NCBI RefSeq assembly: GCF_000328475.2
Contig: NC_026485.1
Span: 310,001 to 374,000 of the forward strand
DNA: 64,000 nucleotides
Reading direction: 5' to 3'
DNA from: Mycosarcoma maydis
Lineage: Eukaryota > Basidiomycota > Ustilaginomycetes > Ustilaginales
Below are positions 42,901 to 52,460 of the stretch, one piece after another (position 1 is the stretch's first letter; each line of letters starts with the position of its first letter). The notes beneath the pieces are model-generated. The model had not been told where the DNA came from and did no database searches. It saw nothing but the letters and a program-made list of their open reading frames with translations. Position numbers and translations under genes: made by a program.

Positions 42901-43630
42901 AGAGGATGTGGTTGAGGATGTGGTGTGTGCGCTCCTGCTGGAGACGTTCGAATTTTTCGGCTTCACTTTTCTGTTCACGGAATTGCTTGAGCTCCGAGTT
43001 GATGCCTCTGCGCTTGTTGAAGTTGAAGGTCGAGTTGTCAGTGGCGCGCTCCTGAGCCTCCTTTGCGCGCTCGTATTCCTCCTTGAGCTCGAGAGAGCCA
43101 CTGATCTGGTCGATGAGGCGGCTCAACTCCTTGGCACCCTGGGAAGCAACGGCTTCGACGTCACCCTGGAAGACGAGAAAGTTTTTCGCTTTGACGAGAA
43201 TGTTAAACTGCTCAAGCTTTGTGTTGTATTGCGCATATTGGATAGCTCGGCCGTTGTATCTATATTCGCTGCCTCCCGAAATGGTGATGGAGCGCTGAAA
43301 ACGATGCTCGTACCCTTTGGCGTCCTGATAGATGGCGGTGACGCTGGCTTTGGTAGCAGTGCCTTCACCCTGGTCTTCATCATCGGAAGCCGAAGAGACG
43401 GCGTCATCGTCGTCTGCTGCCATTTTGCGACCTCGAAAGATGAGATCCTTGAGCTGACTGGAACGAAGTTGAGCGGAGCGGACGCCAAGCACAAACGAGA
43501 TGGCGTCCATAAGATTTGACTTTCCGCTACCATTTGGGCCGATGACAGCGGTGAAGGCGTGAAAAGGACCGACGACCTGATGGCCACGGTATGACTTGAA
43601 GTTTTCGATCTCCAGACGTTGAAGCGGCAT
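39917..43630 (-). CDS. SMC1: Cohesin subunit Smc1
   Basis: 1,237 aa, the usual length for the family, from the ATG at 43628-43630 (MPLQRLEIENFKSYRGHQ). The N-terminal ATPase half has Walker A GPNGSGKSN at residues 31-39 and FQGDVEAVASQGAKELSRL. Two long coiled coils flank a hinge at about 510-670 (VRGRVVDLCKPVQRKYDTSI to VTLEGTVIHKSGLITGGQSS). The C-terminal head has the ABC signature LSGGEKTMAALALLFAIHSF near 1141 and Walker B FFVLDEVDAALD. The N-terminal motif FVLGVRSAQLRSSQLKDLIF is typical of Smc1 rather than Smc2-4. With Smc3 and the Scc1 kleisin it forms the ring that holds sister chromatids together. The loop near residues 75-95 carries an acidic low-complexity insert. Confidence 0.97.
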   Translation of the reverse strand: MPLQRLEIENFKSYRGHQVVGPFHAFTAVIGPNGSGKSNLMDAISFVLGVRSAQLRSSQLKDLIFRGRKMAADDDDAVSSASDDEDQGEGTATKASVTAIYQDAKGYEHRFQRSITISGGSEYRYNGRAIQYAQYNTKLEQFNILVKAKNFLVFQGDVEAVASQGAKELSRLIDQISGSLELKEEYERAKEAQERATDNSTFNFNKRRGINSELKQFREQKSEAEKFERLQQERTHHILNHILWRLFHINEDIEHNTDFVKTQAKNMRPLRTEHKKADDALARARRDQGQTQTHILQVENSIKRKQRDVEDLRPTLDAYQEKIAISRKKLDNGARLTEQVERDLQKQQANLAKLESDRQTVQRAADRAAQEQRLALESAGLTLSEADLAEYHNLKAQANLEAVAERQELDGVKREARIKADAVKDLEDKSDQFSKQKAKLQDEDTSLSGRHSSLEDKRNSIDAELQAARDELNKTQAKLTAINQRETKLNDTLQMCYTKLLQARNDLTEVEREAAMKETMSKLQRIFPGVRGRVVDLCKPVQRKYDTSIATVLGRNTDAIIVDQEKTAIDCIEYLRNTRAGQATFLPLDRIQAKPINDRLRSIARGARLAVDVIQFDASIERAIHHACGNALVCDTMDIARSVVYDKKVDAKAVTLEGTVIHKSGLITGGQSSSSGGKRWEERELQGLATQRDKCLAELKELQKEKRAFVSDDEMVANITRLEADLKSAQDELAAVKTRLTGIRDELKNIDKQTKEIQPKLRAAKNELEQVQRHMSTLDAVVNREEDRIFTGFCRRIGVDNIREYEERQVRLMQRQSDAKLQYESQLARLNHQANFERQQIENTQDRLNNIREAIARERNKLTSWQAQKQGKQQELDGMLEEISEMQSQLSELQTQNEAKKATLEEKRTELHKAARLLDSLSKEIAARNDEIERSGSERASIYRRCRLEEIALPLLKGSLAKVGLEETIDVDQPMDVDDDDNTQKPMSAPDFGIQVDFSSLEDEAKEDGGTSMGNELQTRIESISAEIEKMSPNMKAVERLDDTEAKLAETEKEFDRSRRQAKEARDEFNRIKKRRCDLFNSAFNHISKMIDPTYKDLSRSKAAPMGGSAYLSIENTEEPYLGGITYSVVPPMKRFRDITALSGGEKTMAALALLFAIHSFQPAPFFVLDEVDAALDSQNVAKVSNYIRQHASDQFQFIVISLKASLYERSQSLVGIYRDQEVNSSSSLTLDLEQYA

Positions 43631-44203
43631 AATCGCAAAGCAGTGCAAGAGAGGGGCGTATGCCCTCTATTGGAAATGTAGTGGTATAATGGAGGTAGTT
43701 GTAGCCGGTAGCGTGGAGCGAGGTAGTGTCGGAACGAAAAGAGACGAGATTCAGCAGGTGATGGCGATCAGAGTCGAGATGGCAGTTGAATTGGAATGCA
43801 AACGGAACAGAAGAACGAAGAGCAAGTCTGAGTCACGAGTGTCAATGCACTGATCCTCCTTGCAAGGAGCGCCAATCGTGAGTCGTGAATCGTGAATGAC
43901 GGCGCGACTCAGCTCACATCGCGAGAGGATCACGAATCCAACACGAAACCAATTCACGCACGAAGCACGACGGGATCCTATTCACGGTTCACGATTATTC
44001 ACAAATGTGATTTTCGTCGTCGTGATTCCTCGATTGGCACTCACGACTCACGACTTTTTTGGCAACGCCAGCTGACAGAAAGTCACGAGTCGTGAGTCTC
44101 GAGCGCGGAGACGCGTATGAGAACTGTAATTAATCAACGCGGTGCGCGTCCGAGGTTTCTGTTTACGCGCTCTCGCTCACTGTGAAATCGTAGCAGCACT
44201 TCT

Positions 44204-44245
44204 AATCACGAATCGTGAATCGTGAATTCGCGATTCACGTGATTG
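44204..44245. repeat. Heptamer run with inverted copies
   Basis: Successive copies of AATCACG, AATCGTG and ATTCACG in both orientations, giving a locally palindromic structure around GAATTCGCGATTCACGTGAT. Confidence 0.88.
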
Positions 44246-44446
44246 TGAGATCAATGATTAAGTGACTCGTGGCTTTGGCGGAATCATGAATCATGAATTG
44301 TTCGACTGGGAGAAGGACGCGCGATGCTTCAGGTGGGGCGAGTGGAGGTCTGTTGTATGTGTTTTAGCTGTTCACGTTTGGGCGCCGAAACACAGCTTCA
44401 AACTCACGACTGCATTCACGATTCACTCTGTGCTATCACAAGCTCA

Positions 44447-44486
44447 CCTTCCTTCCTTCCTTCCTTCCTTCCTTCCTTCCTTCCTT
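44447..44486. repeat. CCTT tetranucleotide microsatellite
   Basis: Ten CCTT units in the probable 5' leader or promoter of the ING-type gene. Confidence 0.94.
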
Positions 44487-44694
44487 TTCCTTCCTACCTT
44501 CCCTCCGTGTTCTCCCACGTTTCGACATCTACCATTTTTCATCACTGCTCAGTCTCATCGCTCTTCGGCGGCGTCCGTCGCCTCTCGACCTTGGGCGACC
44601 ATGCAAGTGCGAATCGCATTCTAACCTCCAAAATCAGCCTGGAGGGTCAACAGATCCACCCACCTCGTAGCTTAGCTAACCTCAACCTACCACC

Positions 44695-46893
44695 ATGTCG
44701 GCAACCAGCCCATCACGCAGATCATCCATGGCATCACCCTCGAGCCGCCTCAAGCGCAAAGCTGCTGGAAACGCAATCGAATCATCAACTGGTGTCCAAA
44801 GCGCTGAATCTGCATCCACCAGTGCCTTTCATCTCGACTATGCACCCTCTTCGGCCGCTCCTTCACCGCTCAAACGACAAATCACATCCTCTGCATCACG
44901 GCGCAACAGCCATCAATCTCAAGCGCTACACATGTCTGACGATTTTGACCCAGATCAAGACGCACCGTACGACGAAGAGCTTGATGCCGATGCCGATGCC
45001 GATGCCGAGTATGACCAAGATTATCTCGACCAGGATGCTCCCGGCGAAGATGAGCAGGACCTGTTAGATGCCATGCACCAAAATCAGAATCAATCAGCAG
45101 CAGCCTCCCCCAAATCAAACACCACCATGACGCCATCCAGGCAGTCTGCAAGACCAAGGCGAAGCAATGCACCCGGAGTCTCCTATTATGCAACCCAGCC
45201 TTTGCTCACCTTCTCTGACGAGGAGCACGAGGAAGAAGTCACACCGTCAATACGAAGGCGAGCTAGAAGAACCCAGCTGCCTTCCACATCTGACATCGAT
45301 GCCGACCCTGATGACAATGCTAATGATGAATCTGCGACTGTGCCGACTAGGCTCAGCAGCAGAGGTACACGCACCAACACTCCATCCAAATACAAGCAAA
45401 CATGCGCCAAACCGCCGCGACAGCCCGTCCACCAGGACGACAGAGACAAATCAGCCGAGCCAGAACTGTCCGAAGAAGCCAAGCAGCTGGCCAAGGCGGA
45501 AAAGGAATCGCAGGATCTCCAATCTCGCTGGACCGAAGAGTACTTTGAGATCGTCGAGCAGCTCCCCTTGGAGATTCATCGTACGTTTGCACTCATGCGC
45601 GAGCTCGAAGGTCAGATGCAGTCGCGAATGGGCACCATGATTCAGAACATGACTGCTTATCGCGATGTCCGCATGCACATGCAAAAGCTCATAGACAGCG
45701 AGTTTCAGAAGCAGACACAGATTCAAAACACCACGCAGGACAACGACACAAGTAGAAAGGGCACAAAGGGTGGCAGCGAGGATGAAGCCGAGCATTTGCT
45801 AGGTGGGTCGCAACAGGTGAGCACAAATGATCAGCTGCCCTCGCTTCAAGGCGATGCTAGCGGCGTTCGAGTGGTCACACATGACAAACTGAACGAAACG
45901 GATCTACTCGACAAGGACGCTCGCCGTGAATTGCTGCGTTCCATATCACTTGCAGCCAACGAGTCGGTGAAAGCGGCTGAGGAAAAAATGGGCCTAGCTG
46001 CCACCGCCTATAACTGGATCGATCGTCACATCCGTCGAGTGGATGCCGACATCTCGAAGCTCGAAAGCAGTATCCTTCTCGGTCTCAGAACGGGCACAGA
46101 GGAATCTAGGGGTGCTAGGGAGGCGCTTGGATTACCAATTGACGGTACAGAAGCCCAAGCGCGAGAGCGTGACGATGAGGATGAGGATGAGGATGCACAA
46201 GGTGCTGTCGCATCCGGTGTTAGTGCCGAAGCCGAGAGTGCAGCGCTGACCAAAGCGGCGGGTGCTGCGAACCGCGCGTTGGCTGCCGAAAAGGAAGTGA
46301 CAGTGGGAGGAAGGAGAAGTGCGCGCACAACACCCAAGATGGGCGCGCAAGCACCGCGAACTCCTTCGCCGAGGGGCTCTGAACGTGGTGCGGTACAAGC
46401 ACGCTCTAGGTCTACGTCCACTTCTGGCGTTGCTGTCGTGGCCGTCACTGCAACGCGTCAGAAGACCAGCTCACCTGCACCCTCAGTCGCACGCACTGCA
46501 CGCAAACGCAAACCCAAGCCGCTCTCCCCGCAAAAAGGTGGTCGCAGATCCATCGTCACCACTACCTCGACCGTCATCTCGCCCACCACGCAAACCCCGC
46601 GTGCCTCCGCGATCGTTGGTCCCGACACTTCCGAAATGCCTTTCGACCCCACAGAACCCACGTACTGCTACTGCGACCAGATCTCGTTCGATGAAATGGT
46701 CGCGTGCGATAACGACGATTGCACCATCGAGTGGTTTCACTATGCCTGCGTCGGCTTGGCTAAACAACCAGAAAACGAATGGTACTGCAGGTTCTGCGCT
46801 CCCCCAGCTTGGAAAGGTCCGGGCATGCGCGTACCCCCCAACGCCAAGCATAAACCACCAGGCTTCAGAAAAGGCATCGGCATCAAGCCGTAG
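44695..46893 (+). CDS. ING-family PHD finger protein (Yng/Pho23-like chromatin reader)
   Basis: 732 aa. Residues 1-270 are disordered, Ser-rich and acidic with an Asp-Ala dipeptide run. An ING N-terminal helical region is at about 275-370 (SRWTEEYFEIVEQLPLEIHR, then FALMRELEGQMQSRMGTMIQ). After a second disordered stretch comes a C-terminal PHD finger at about 656-702: YCYCDQISFDEMVACDNDDC followed by IEWFHYACVGLAKQPENEWY and CRFC, the Cys4-His-Cys3 zinc pattern. The Tyr and the Asp/Met/Trp cage residues of ING fingers that read H3K4me3 are present. ING proteins are subunits of histone acetyltransferase (NuA4, NuA3) or Rpd3 deacetylase complexes. The sequence does not tell which of Yng1, Yng2 or Pho23 is the counterpart. 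It is about twice the usual length because of linker insertions. It ends convergently 266 bp from TPS2. Confidence 0.92.
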   Translation: MSATSPSRRSSMASPSSRLKRKAAGNAIESSTGVQSAESASTSAFHLDYAPSSAAPSPLKRQITSSASRRNSHQSQALHMSDDFDPDQDAPYDEELDADADADAEYDQDYLDQDAPGEDEQDLLDAMHQNQNQSAAASPKSNTTMTPSRQSARPRRSNAPGVSYYATQPLLTFSDEEHEEEVTPSIRRRARRTQLPSTSDIDADPDDNANDESATVPTRLSSRGTRTNTPSKYKQTCAKPPRQPVHQDDRDKSAEPELSEEAKQLAKAEKESQDLQSRWTEEYFEIVEQLPLEIHRTFALMRELEGQMQSRMGTMIQNMTAYRDVRMHMQKLIDSEFQKQTQIQNTTQDNDTSRKGTKGGSEDEAEHLLGGSQQVSTNDQLPSLQGDASGVRVVTHDKLNETDLLDKDARRELLRSISLAANESVKAAEEKMGLAATAYNWIDRHIRRVDADISKLESSILLGLRTGTEESRGAREALGLPIDGTEAQARERDDEDEDEDAQGAVASGVSAEAESAALTKAAGAANRALAAEKEVTVGGRRSARTTPKMGAQAPRTPSPRGSERGAVQARSRSTSTSGVAVVAVTATRQKTSSPAPSVARTARKRKPKPLSPQKGGRRSIVTTTSTVISPTTQTPRASAIVGPDTSEMPFDPTEPTYCYCDQISFDEMVACDNDDCTIEWFHYACVGLAKQPENEWYCRFCAPPAWKGPGMRVPPNAKHKPPGFRKGIGIKP

Positions 46894-47159
46894 CCTCCAA
46901 CAAATTCCCACCCCCAGCTCGCGTCTTTCTCGCCACATATGCGTGGAGCAGTCTCTCGCGTGTAACCATTCACAATCGCATACTTTCAACATGCTACCTA
47001 TCTCTACCCTCCTCCTTCTACGTTCAGCATCACCCACTCTGACTCTAACATCCCACCTTTGGAATTGAGCCGCCAAGCACTCACGACTCGAGCGAAGAAA
47101 TTGTCAAAAGATGCATAATGCTTTGAGTGTGTGAGAAAAAAAACGTGCTTTACATCGTA

Positions 47160-50100
47160 TTATCCTTCCGTGTCGTGCTCCCTATCTTCGGTTCGACTGT
47201 CGCTCGGAGCATCGTCATCCGGATCTGCAATGCCTGCCATCTCGGCGAGAGAATCAATGATCCTCTCACAGCTATCTACGTGCCATTCAGCCAACGTCTT
47301 ACGGTTGTTGGGACCGATCATGGTCGTGTAGATACCGCTCCTGGTCAAGTTCAACTTCTTGGGGCTTCCCACAGGCGTATTGGGCTTGAGAGGTGTCGGA
47401 GGACTGATGATCAGTGCTTGATCGCGCGCCACTTGACCACCCAGATCGCTAGGTGCTTCGAAACGATCATGATCCGAAGCAGCCTCCATCTCGGGCGTCG
47501 AAGGTGCCAGGTTGAACAAGGTCCGGAACATGTCTTCGTCCGTCTTGTCGTCTCCAGCGCAAAACACGAATTCGGCATCCGGGTGATCGTACAGGATGCG
47601 CTTGACGATCTCGCCCTTGTTGATAGCAAGCGGTCGCACTTCTAAGTTCTTTTTACCCACGAGAACCTCGATAGCGAGCTTGTTTTGTGAACTAAGGTTT
47701 TCAAGATGCGCCTGGCACTCTTTGGCTTGGAACGAGCCAAAGTCAGGGTCGGCTCCACGATAATGCCACGTGATGGCGCTCTTCTTTTGCTCGATGAAGC
47801 TGCCCGCGGTTCGCTCGGTGTAGTACTCAAACACGCTACGGATGTCCTTCATCCACGTCATGTCGAGGTCTTCGGTCAAATTTCGGTACTCGTCCTGTCC
47901 TGGCTCTTTGACGAATCCTCCATGCTCGGCGGAGAATCCGATGCCTCGGAAATGACCGAGATGCTTGCCCAAGAATCCACCGTCGCGACCAGAAATAATG
48001 TAGAAGATGTTCTTCTCGTCCTGAGACAGCACGTCGAGCGCCGTGAGCAGCCTTTGCGACGGCAGCGCCATTTCTGGCTGTTTGACGATCGGCGTCAACG
48101 TGCCATCGTAGTCTAGCAACAGCAGTCGCTTTTTGGCGTTCCGGTACTTTTCCACCATCTCCTTGCGATCCAGCGGTGGTGTCAGGTGCGCCGAGTGCTC
48201 ATTGTGCAGGCGCGTAAGAAGCTGCTTGACCAGACCGGCTGCCCAGGTGTGCGACGTGTGCATCACCACTTGGTGGTACAGCTGATCGTGTCTGGCTCGC
48301 TTCTCCTCATCGGTAAGCCGCAGCGCATAGTCGATGGCTTTGGCAACGCCAAAAATGTTCCAAGGGTTCACTTGGATCGCCGAGCGCATTCGTCCTGCTG
48401 TGCCGGTGAACTCGGAGAGGATGAGGGGACTCTTGTTGAATCGGTTCTGGCAGATGATGTACTCCATCGAGGTGGTGTTCATGCCGTCTCGCACCGACGT
48501 GATGAGCGCCAAGTCGGCGACCGAGAGCAGCGCAAAGTACTCGTCCCGATCGATAATCTGATGGTAATGGTGCACAGGTGTGAAGCTGAGCGAGCCGAAT
48601 TCGCCGTTGATGTGTGAAACCAACTCGGAAACTTGCCTCTCGAGCTTGGGCGAGTCGTTGAGCGCGGGCGCGGTGACCTGGATGAGGACGACCTTGTTGC
48701 GCCACTCGGGATACTCGGCAAGGAACTTGTAAAAGGCTTGCAACTTTTGCACCACACCGCGCACTACATCCAGCTTGTCTCTGCCCACAAGAATCTTTTT
48801 GCCCTTGTACATCTCGCGAATCGCTTCAATCTTGGGGAGCACGCCCTCGGACGAGCTGTCCTTGGCAATCTTGACTGAATCGATGCCGATCGGGTTGTAA
48901 GTAATGTTGGTGACGTGGCCAGAGGCTGATTCAACCGCGTTGGACGAAGCCTCGTAGCCACATACACGGATACACGATGATAAAAAGTGGCGCGAGTAGC
49001 TAAAGGCTTGGAAACACGCAAGATCGGCACCCAGCATTCCCTCGAGAATCTCCTTTCGCTTGGGCAGGCATCGAAACACCTCGCTACTCGGGAAAGGAGC
49101 ATGGACAAACAGCCCGATCACCGCATCGGGAACAAGCTTTCGCAGCATGAGCGGTACAAGCAAAAGGTGGTAGTCGTGGATCCAGACAAGATCGCCAGGT
49201 TTGTACTCTTGAGCTACACGCTTGGCAAACGCCTCGTTGGCGGCGTAGTAGGCATCCCAGCTGTATTCTTCCCAAGCTCGTCGCTCCGAGTTGACGTCTT
49301 GCCACAGCAAATAGTGAAAGAGCGGCCAGAGGGTAGCCTTACAGTAACCCTCATAGTGTCCGTGAGCAACGTTGTAATCGAGCCAGACTGGGACATACTT
49401 GATGCCGTGCTCCGAGTCGCCCTCGTTCTTGGCAGTGACCGACCGGATGTTGTGAGAGGTGGTGGCGGCATTGGCGGCGGCCTTGTCTTTCGCGCTGCCG
49501 TTTGCACGTGTCGAGGGATCGCCGGATCCGATGGGTTCGGCACCGTTCATGACAGGCACAGGCACTTTGCCAATGGACGGCTGGTTGGATTCTGGGTCGA
49601 CAGGCGCGCCAGCAACAGGAGCCTCCTGCGAGACCCATGCACTGGCTTGATCGAGTGAAGCAAGGACCCCCTCGATTTCGCGCTTCTCGGCATCTGTCGT
49701 TTCAGAAGGGTCGGAGCGGTGGTCGTCGCGGGCCTGTGTAGCGTAACGAATGTCACCGGGCCAGCCAATAAAAGTCTGACGATGGGTACTGCATAGACTG
49801 CGGATGCCGCTGTTGAGAGCCGTGTGTCCTCGTCGTGCGGTGAGGACCCACTGGGGCTGAGGAGGTGCGGTCGGAGGCGAGTCGACGAAAGGGCTATTTG
49901 CGTCGCTCAACGAGCCCCATTGTCTCCACGGCTCCTGGTTGAAGCTGCTGAAACTGCCGCGACTTGCGGCCGACCACGTGGAACCTCTTCGCGAGCCAAC
50001 GGGGGTGAAACGGTCTTCTTCTGAGCACTCGCTGGTGTCGTCGACGACCTCGGTCATCATCCACGCCCTTCGGCCGGCGCGTCTTCTGGCACGATCCTGG

Positions 50101-51125
50101 TTCTCTCGGAGTCGAGCTTCAAAGTCTTGGCCTTCGAGACCAGTCATTCCGAAGCCGGTGGCAAAGGACGACCTACGCGAGCTGATGCGGAAACTGTTCT
50201 TGCGAGAAGAAAAGTCCTGCATACCGCCCGCCTGACGCTGAAGCTCGCGCTGAGCCTCGATTTCGCGCTTTTCGGCCTCTGCGGCGAGCTTGGCTGCTTT
50301 CCGTGCACGAGCAGCGGCTGCCATGGCTGCGACGCTGGCAGTGGCAGCCAGCCTCTCTTCGCGTTGACGTTCAAAATCGACCTCTGCGAGTGGACGAATC
50401 TCGAAGGGGATGTAGTGGCTGACGTGGATGATGCGGCCACTTAGAGGTATCTCTGGGTGCTTGGCGTTGAAGTCATCCTCGAGGTCCTTGACGACCTTGC
50501 GCATATCGTCAAGTGTCTCGAATTCGGCCTGTGCACCGAGATCGCCTGTAGCAGCCGTGCCAAGGCCCATACCGCCGATGCCGTCTGGACGCATCGAAAT
50601 TCGGTTTTGCGGTGCCAATGAAGAGGGGGAAGCAGCTAGCTGATTGCCCGATGAGGACAATAGCTGCTGAGCAGCGTCCGGACTAGCACTCTGACTGACT
50701 TTGTCGGAAGCGGAAGGCGCCGAGGAGGTGGAGAGTGAGGCGGTGATGATACGCTCTTCGGCCTTCTGGCTGTCTTGCTGCAGTTGGCTGTGGTTACTGT
50801 GGCCTGGCGGCTGAGTGAGAGTAGATGGCGCGTCTGCGGTCGGCGCACTTGGCGATGGCGCGGCGCCTTTGAAGTAGTCGACGTTGTTGTGCTGTGACAA
50901 ATGGTCAGAGGAAGAGGAGCGGGAGACAGCGTTGGTGGCGGTCATGGTGGCAGGATTGGTAGCAGCCGCGCTTGCTTTGAAGTTGGGCGGTTCTTCCGAA
51001 TACACGCCGGGCGTCAGAGAGCCACGATGGTCGAGAGCGGACGAAGAAAGTGGTGCAGCGAGCGAGGTTGAGTTCGGACTGCGCTGACTGTGACTGCTTC
51101 CGCTGGTGCCCGTGATGGCGATCAT
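47160..51125 (-). CDS. TPS2: Trehalose-6-phosphate phosphatase, TPS2 type (synthase-like plus phosphatase domains)
   Basis: 1,321 aa from the ATG at 51123-51125 (MIAITGTSG). The first 400 or so residues are low in complexity and partly disordered, longer than in yeast Tps2 (896 aa in total). A GT20 synthase-like domain spans about 440-980 (VWIHDYHLLLVPLMLRKL, HAPFPSSEVFRCLPKRKEIL, RDGMNTTSMEYI). Key synthase residues differ: the loop of active enzymes FHTYDY reads FQAFSY, and the R/K pair of the donor site is altered in GRDKLDVVRG. This domain is therefore probably structural. A HAD phosphatase domain follows at about 1000-1250 (LLLLDYDGTLTP with the catalytic Asp pair, IISGRDGGFLGKHLG, SAEHGGF, CAGDDKTDEDMF). 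It removes phosphate from trehalose-6-phosphate in the trehalose synthase complex and matters for stress tolerance. Confidence 0.93.
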   Translation of the reverse strand: MIAITGTSGSSHSQRSPNSTSLAAPLSSSALDHRGSLTPGVYSEEPPNFKASAAATNPATMTATNAVSRSSSSDHLSQHNNVDYFKGAAPSPSAPTADAPSTLTQPPGHSNHSQLQQDSQKAEERIITASLSTSSAPSASDKVSQSASPDAAQQLLSSSGNQLAASPSSLAPQNRISMRPDGIGGMGLGTAATGDLGAQAEFETLDDMRKVVKDLEDDFNAKHPEIPLSGRIIHVSHYIPFEIRPLAEVDFERQREERLAATASVAAMAAAARARKAAKLAAEAEKREIEAQRELQRQAGGMQDFSSRKNSFRISSRRSSFATGFGMTGLEGQDFEARLRENQDRARRRAGRRAWMMTEVVDDTSECSEEDRFTPVGSRRGSTWSAASRGSFSSFNQEPWRQWGSLSDANSPFVDSPPTAPPQPQWVLTARRGHTALNSGIRSLCSTHRQTFIGWPGDIRYATQARDDHRSDPSETTDAEKREIEGVLASLDQASAWVSQEAPVAGAPVDPESNQPSIGKVPVPVMNGAEPIGSGDPSTRANGSAKDKAAANAATTSHNIRSVTAKNEGDSEHGIKYVPVWLDYNVAHGHYEGYCKATLWPLFHYLLWQDVNSERRAWEEYSWDAYYAANEAFAKRVAQEYKPGDLVWIHDYHLLLVPLMLRKLVPDAVIGLFVHAPFPSSEVFRCLPKRKEILEGMLGADLACFQAFSYSRHFLSSCIRVCGYEASSNAVESASGHVTNITYNPIGIDSVKIAKDSSSEGVLPKIEAIREMYKGKKILVGRDKLDVVRGVVQKLQAFYKFLAEYPEWRNKVVLIQVTAPALNDSPKLERQVSELVSHINGEFGSLSFTPVHHYHQIIDRDEYFALLSVADLALITSVRDGMNTTSMEYIICQNRFNKSPLILSEFTGTAGRMRSAIQVNPWNIFGVAKAIDYALRLTDEEKRARHDQLYHQVVMHTSHTWAAGLVKQLLTRLHNEHSAHLTPPLDRKEMVEKYRNAKKRLLLLDYDGTLTPIVKQPEMALPSQRLLTALDVLSQDEKNIFYIISGRDGGFLGKHLGHFRGIGFSAEHGGFVKEPGQDEYRNLTEDLDMTWMKDIRSVFEYYTERTAGSFIEQKKSAITWHYRGADPDFGSFQAKECQAHLENLSSQNKLAIEVLVGKKNLEVRPLAINKGEIVKRILYDHPDAEFVFCAGDDKTDEDMFRTLFNLAPSTPEMEAASDHDRFEAPSDLGGQVARDQALIISPPTPLKPNTPVGSPKKLNLTRSGIYTTMIGPNNRKTLAEWHVDSCERIIDSLAEMAGIADPDDDAPSDSRTEDREHDTEG

Positions 51126-52415
51126 CGTGCGTTTTCTCTTCACGCTGAGCCGAACTTGGCTTGTAAGGTGACAAGCGCTCAGGGGGGGATGGCACAACGC
51201 GGGGCTTACGCGTCGGAGAGGACGGCGAGAGGATTGCGACGAGCTAAATGAGAAAGTGCTGGACTGGCTCTGCAGTGGAGGCTTCGGCTGGAGCGATCAA
51301 CTCACGACTGGAAGCTTCCAAAGTTTTGATGGGTGCAGATCGACGAGATTCCAAAACACAATTGGTTGATTGACAAGCTCGTCACTTGATCCGAACGTGT
51401 GTGTTGGTAAATTAAGGTCGGGTTCTGCGCTGCTGCCAATCGTGAATGTCGGGTGTGAAAAGGAGAGGCGCGAAAGGCGGCGACCGTGGCGTCTGCAGGA
51501 GATGCAGCAGCAACAACAATAACAACAACGCAGCAGAGCCTTGATCCTAGATCGCAAGTCGATGGTTGCAACTTGCGCAATGATACTGCAGCCCCGGTTA
51601 GCGAGTGAGCGAGTCAGCCACCTTATGATTTTCAGCGATCAGTCAGCAATCAGTCAGCGTGTGGCAGCTGGGCAGACGCGAAACCAGAAGGCGGTGCTGC
51701 CGATGTCTTGATTATCGTGGCCAATCGAGAGTCGGTGCAAAAGCAAGCGGAGCGGGTGATGAGCAAGGTCTGTACCTGAAGCAAAGTCTGGAGGTTACAA
51801 TTTTGCCTAGTATAAGTTATACGTGATAAGGATACGATGATGTGGGATTCTAGTGTGCTGATCCCTCTGGATACCGTTGGCAGATGTACTTGTTCTGTAC
51901 ACTCGGCGTCCAAGCGTGAAGGAAAGCAGTGCAGCGCACAGACACGGTTCTGGAGACTTGCGCAGTTTCTTCGAGAATAATCTCACACGAAACAGAATTG
52001 ACCACGACTCACGACTCCACAAATCACGAATAGAGAGACGCAGTAGTCACAGAGGTGAGAGAAATAATCACGAATCAGTGAATGAGAGATTATCGCGACA
52101 TCTACTCCGTGACTCACGACTGATTGAGCGAGGGCCAAGCGTATCGCACAAAGTTTCAAGACGTCACTTTTTGCGAGCCAGCTGGAAGCGCCTGGAACTC
52201 GTCGAAGGTCTCGATCGTCGCTATCGAGTGAACCGCGCGCTCTTGCAAACTGTAGGGCTTCTGCATCAGAACCGTCTCGCCTCTCGATGGCAGCTTGTTG
52301 GTTGTTGACCAGATTCAAGTGTCGAGATGACGACCAGATCTGGCCAGGCAGGTGTGAATGGAGTACCGCTGGTTCAATTTGATCGAACGTTCGAGTTGGC
52401 TTCTTATCGCTTCTA

Positions 52416-52416
<1 letters not shown>

Positions 52417-52451
<35 letters not shown>

Positions 52452-52460
52452 TCTCTCTCT
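52417..52460. repeat. CT dinucleotide microsatellite
   Basis: About 20 CT units, interrupted once by CCC. Confidence 0.93.

Larger units (their letters stand above)
43631..44694. other. Divergent intergenic region, SMC1 and ING-type gene, rich in heptamers
   Basis: No gene is recognised. This is one of the densest stretches for the heptamer: runs near 43874-43898, 43985-44000, 44040-44060, 44084-44100, 44204-44245 and 44402-44425. A CCTT microsatellite lies at 44447-44486, followed by a pyrimidine-rich leader of the downstream gene. Confidence 0.7.

Noticed and set aside
47160..51125. Calling this gene a trehalose-6-phosphate synthase (TPS1)
   Set aside because: The synthase-like domain has altered substrate residues (FQAF in place of FHTY; K/R swap at the donor site), while the C-terminal HAD phosphatase motifs are intact, as in TPS2.
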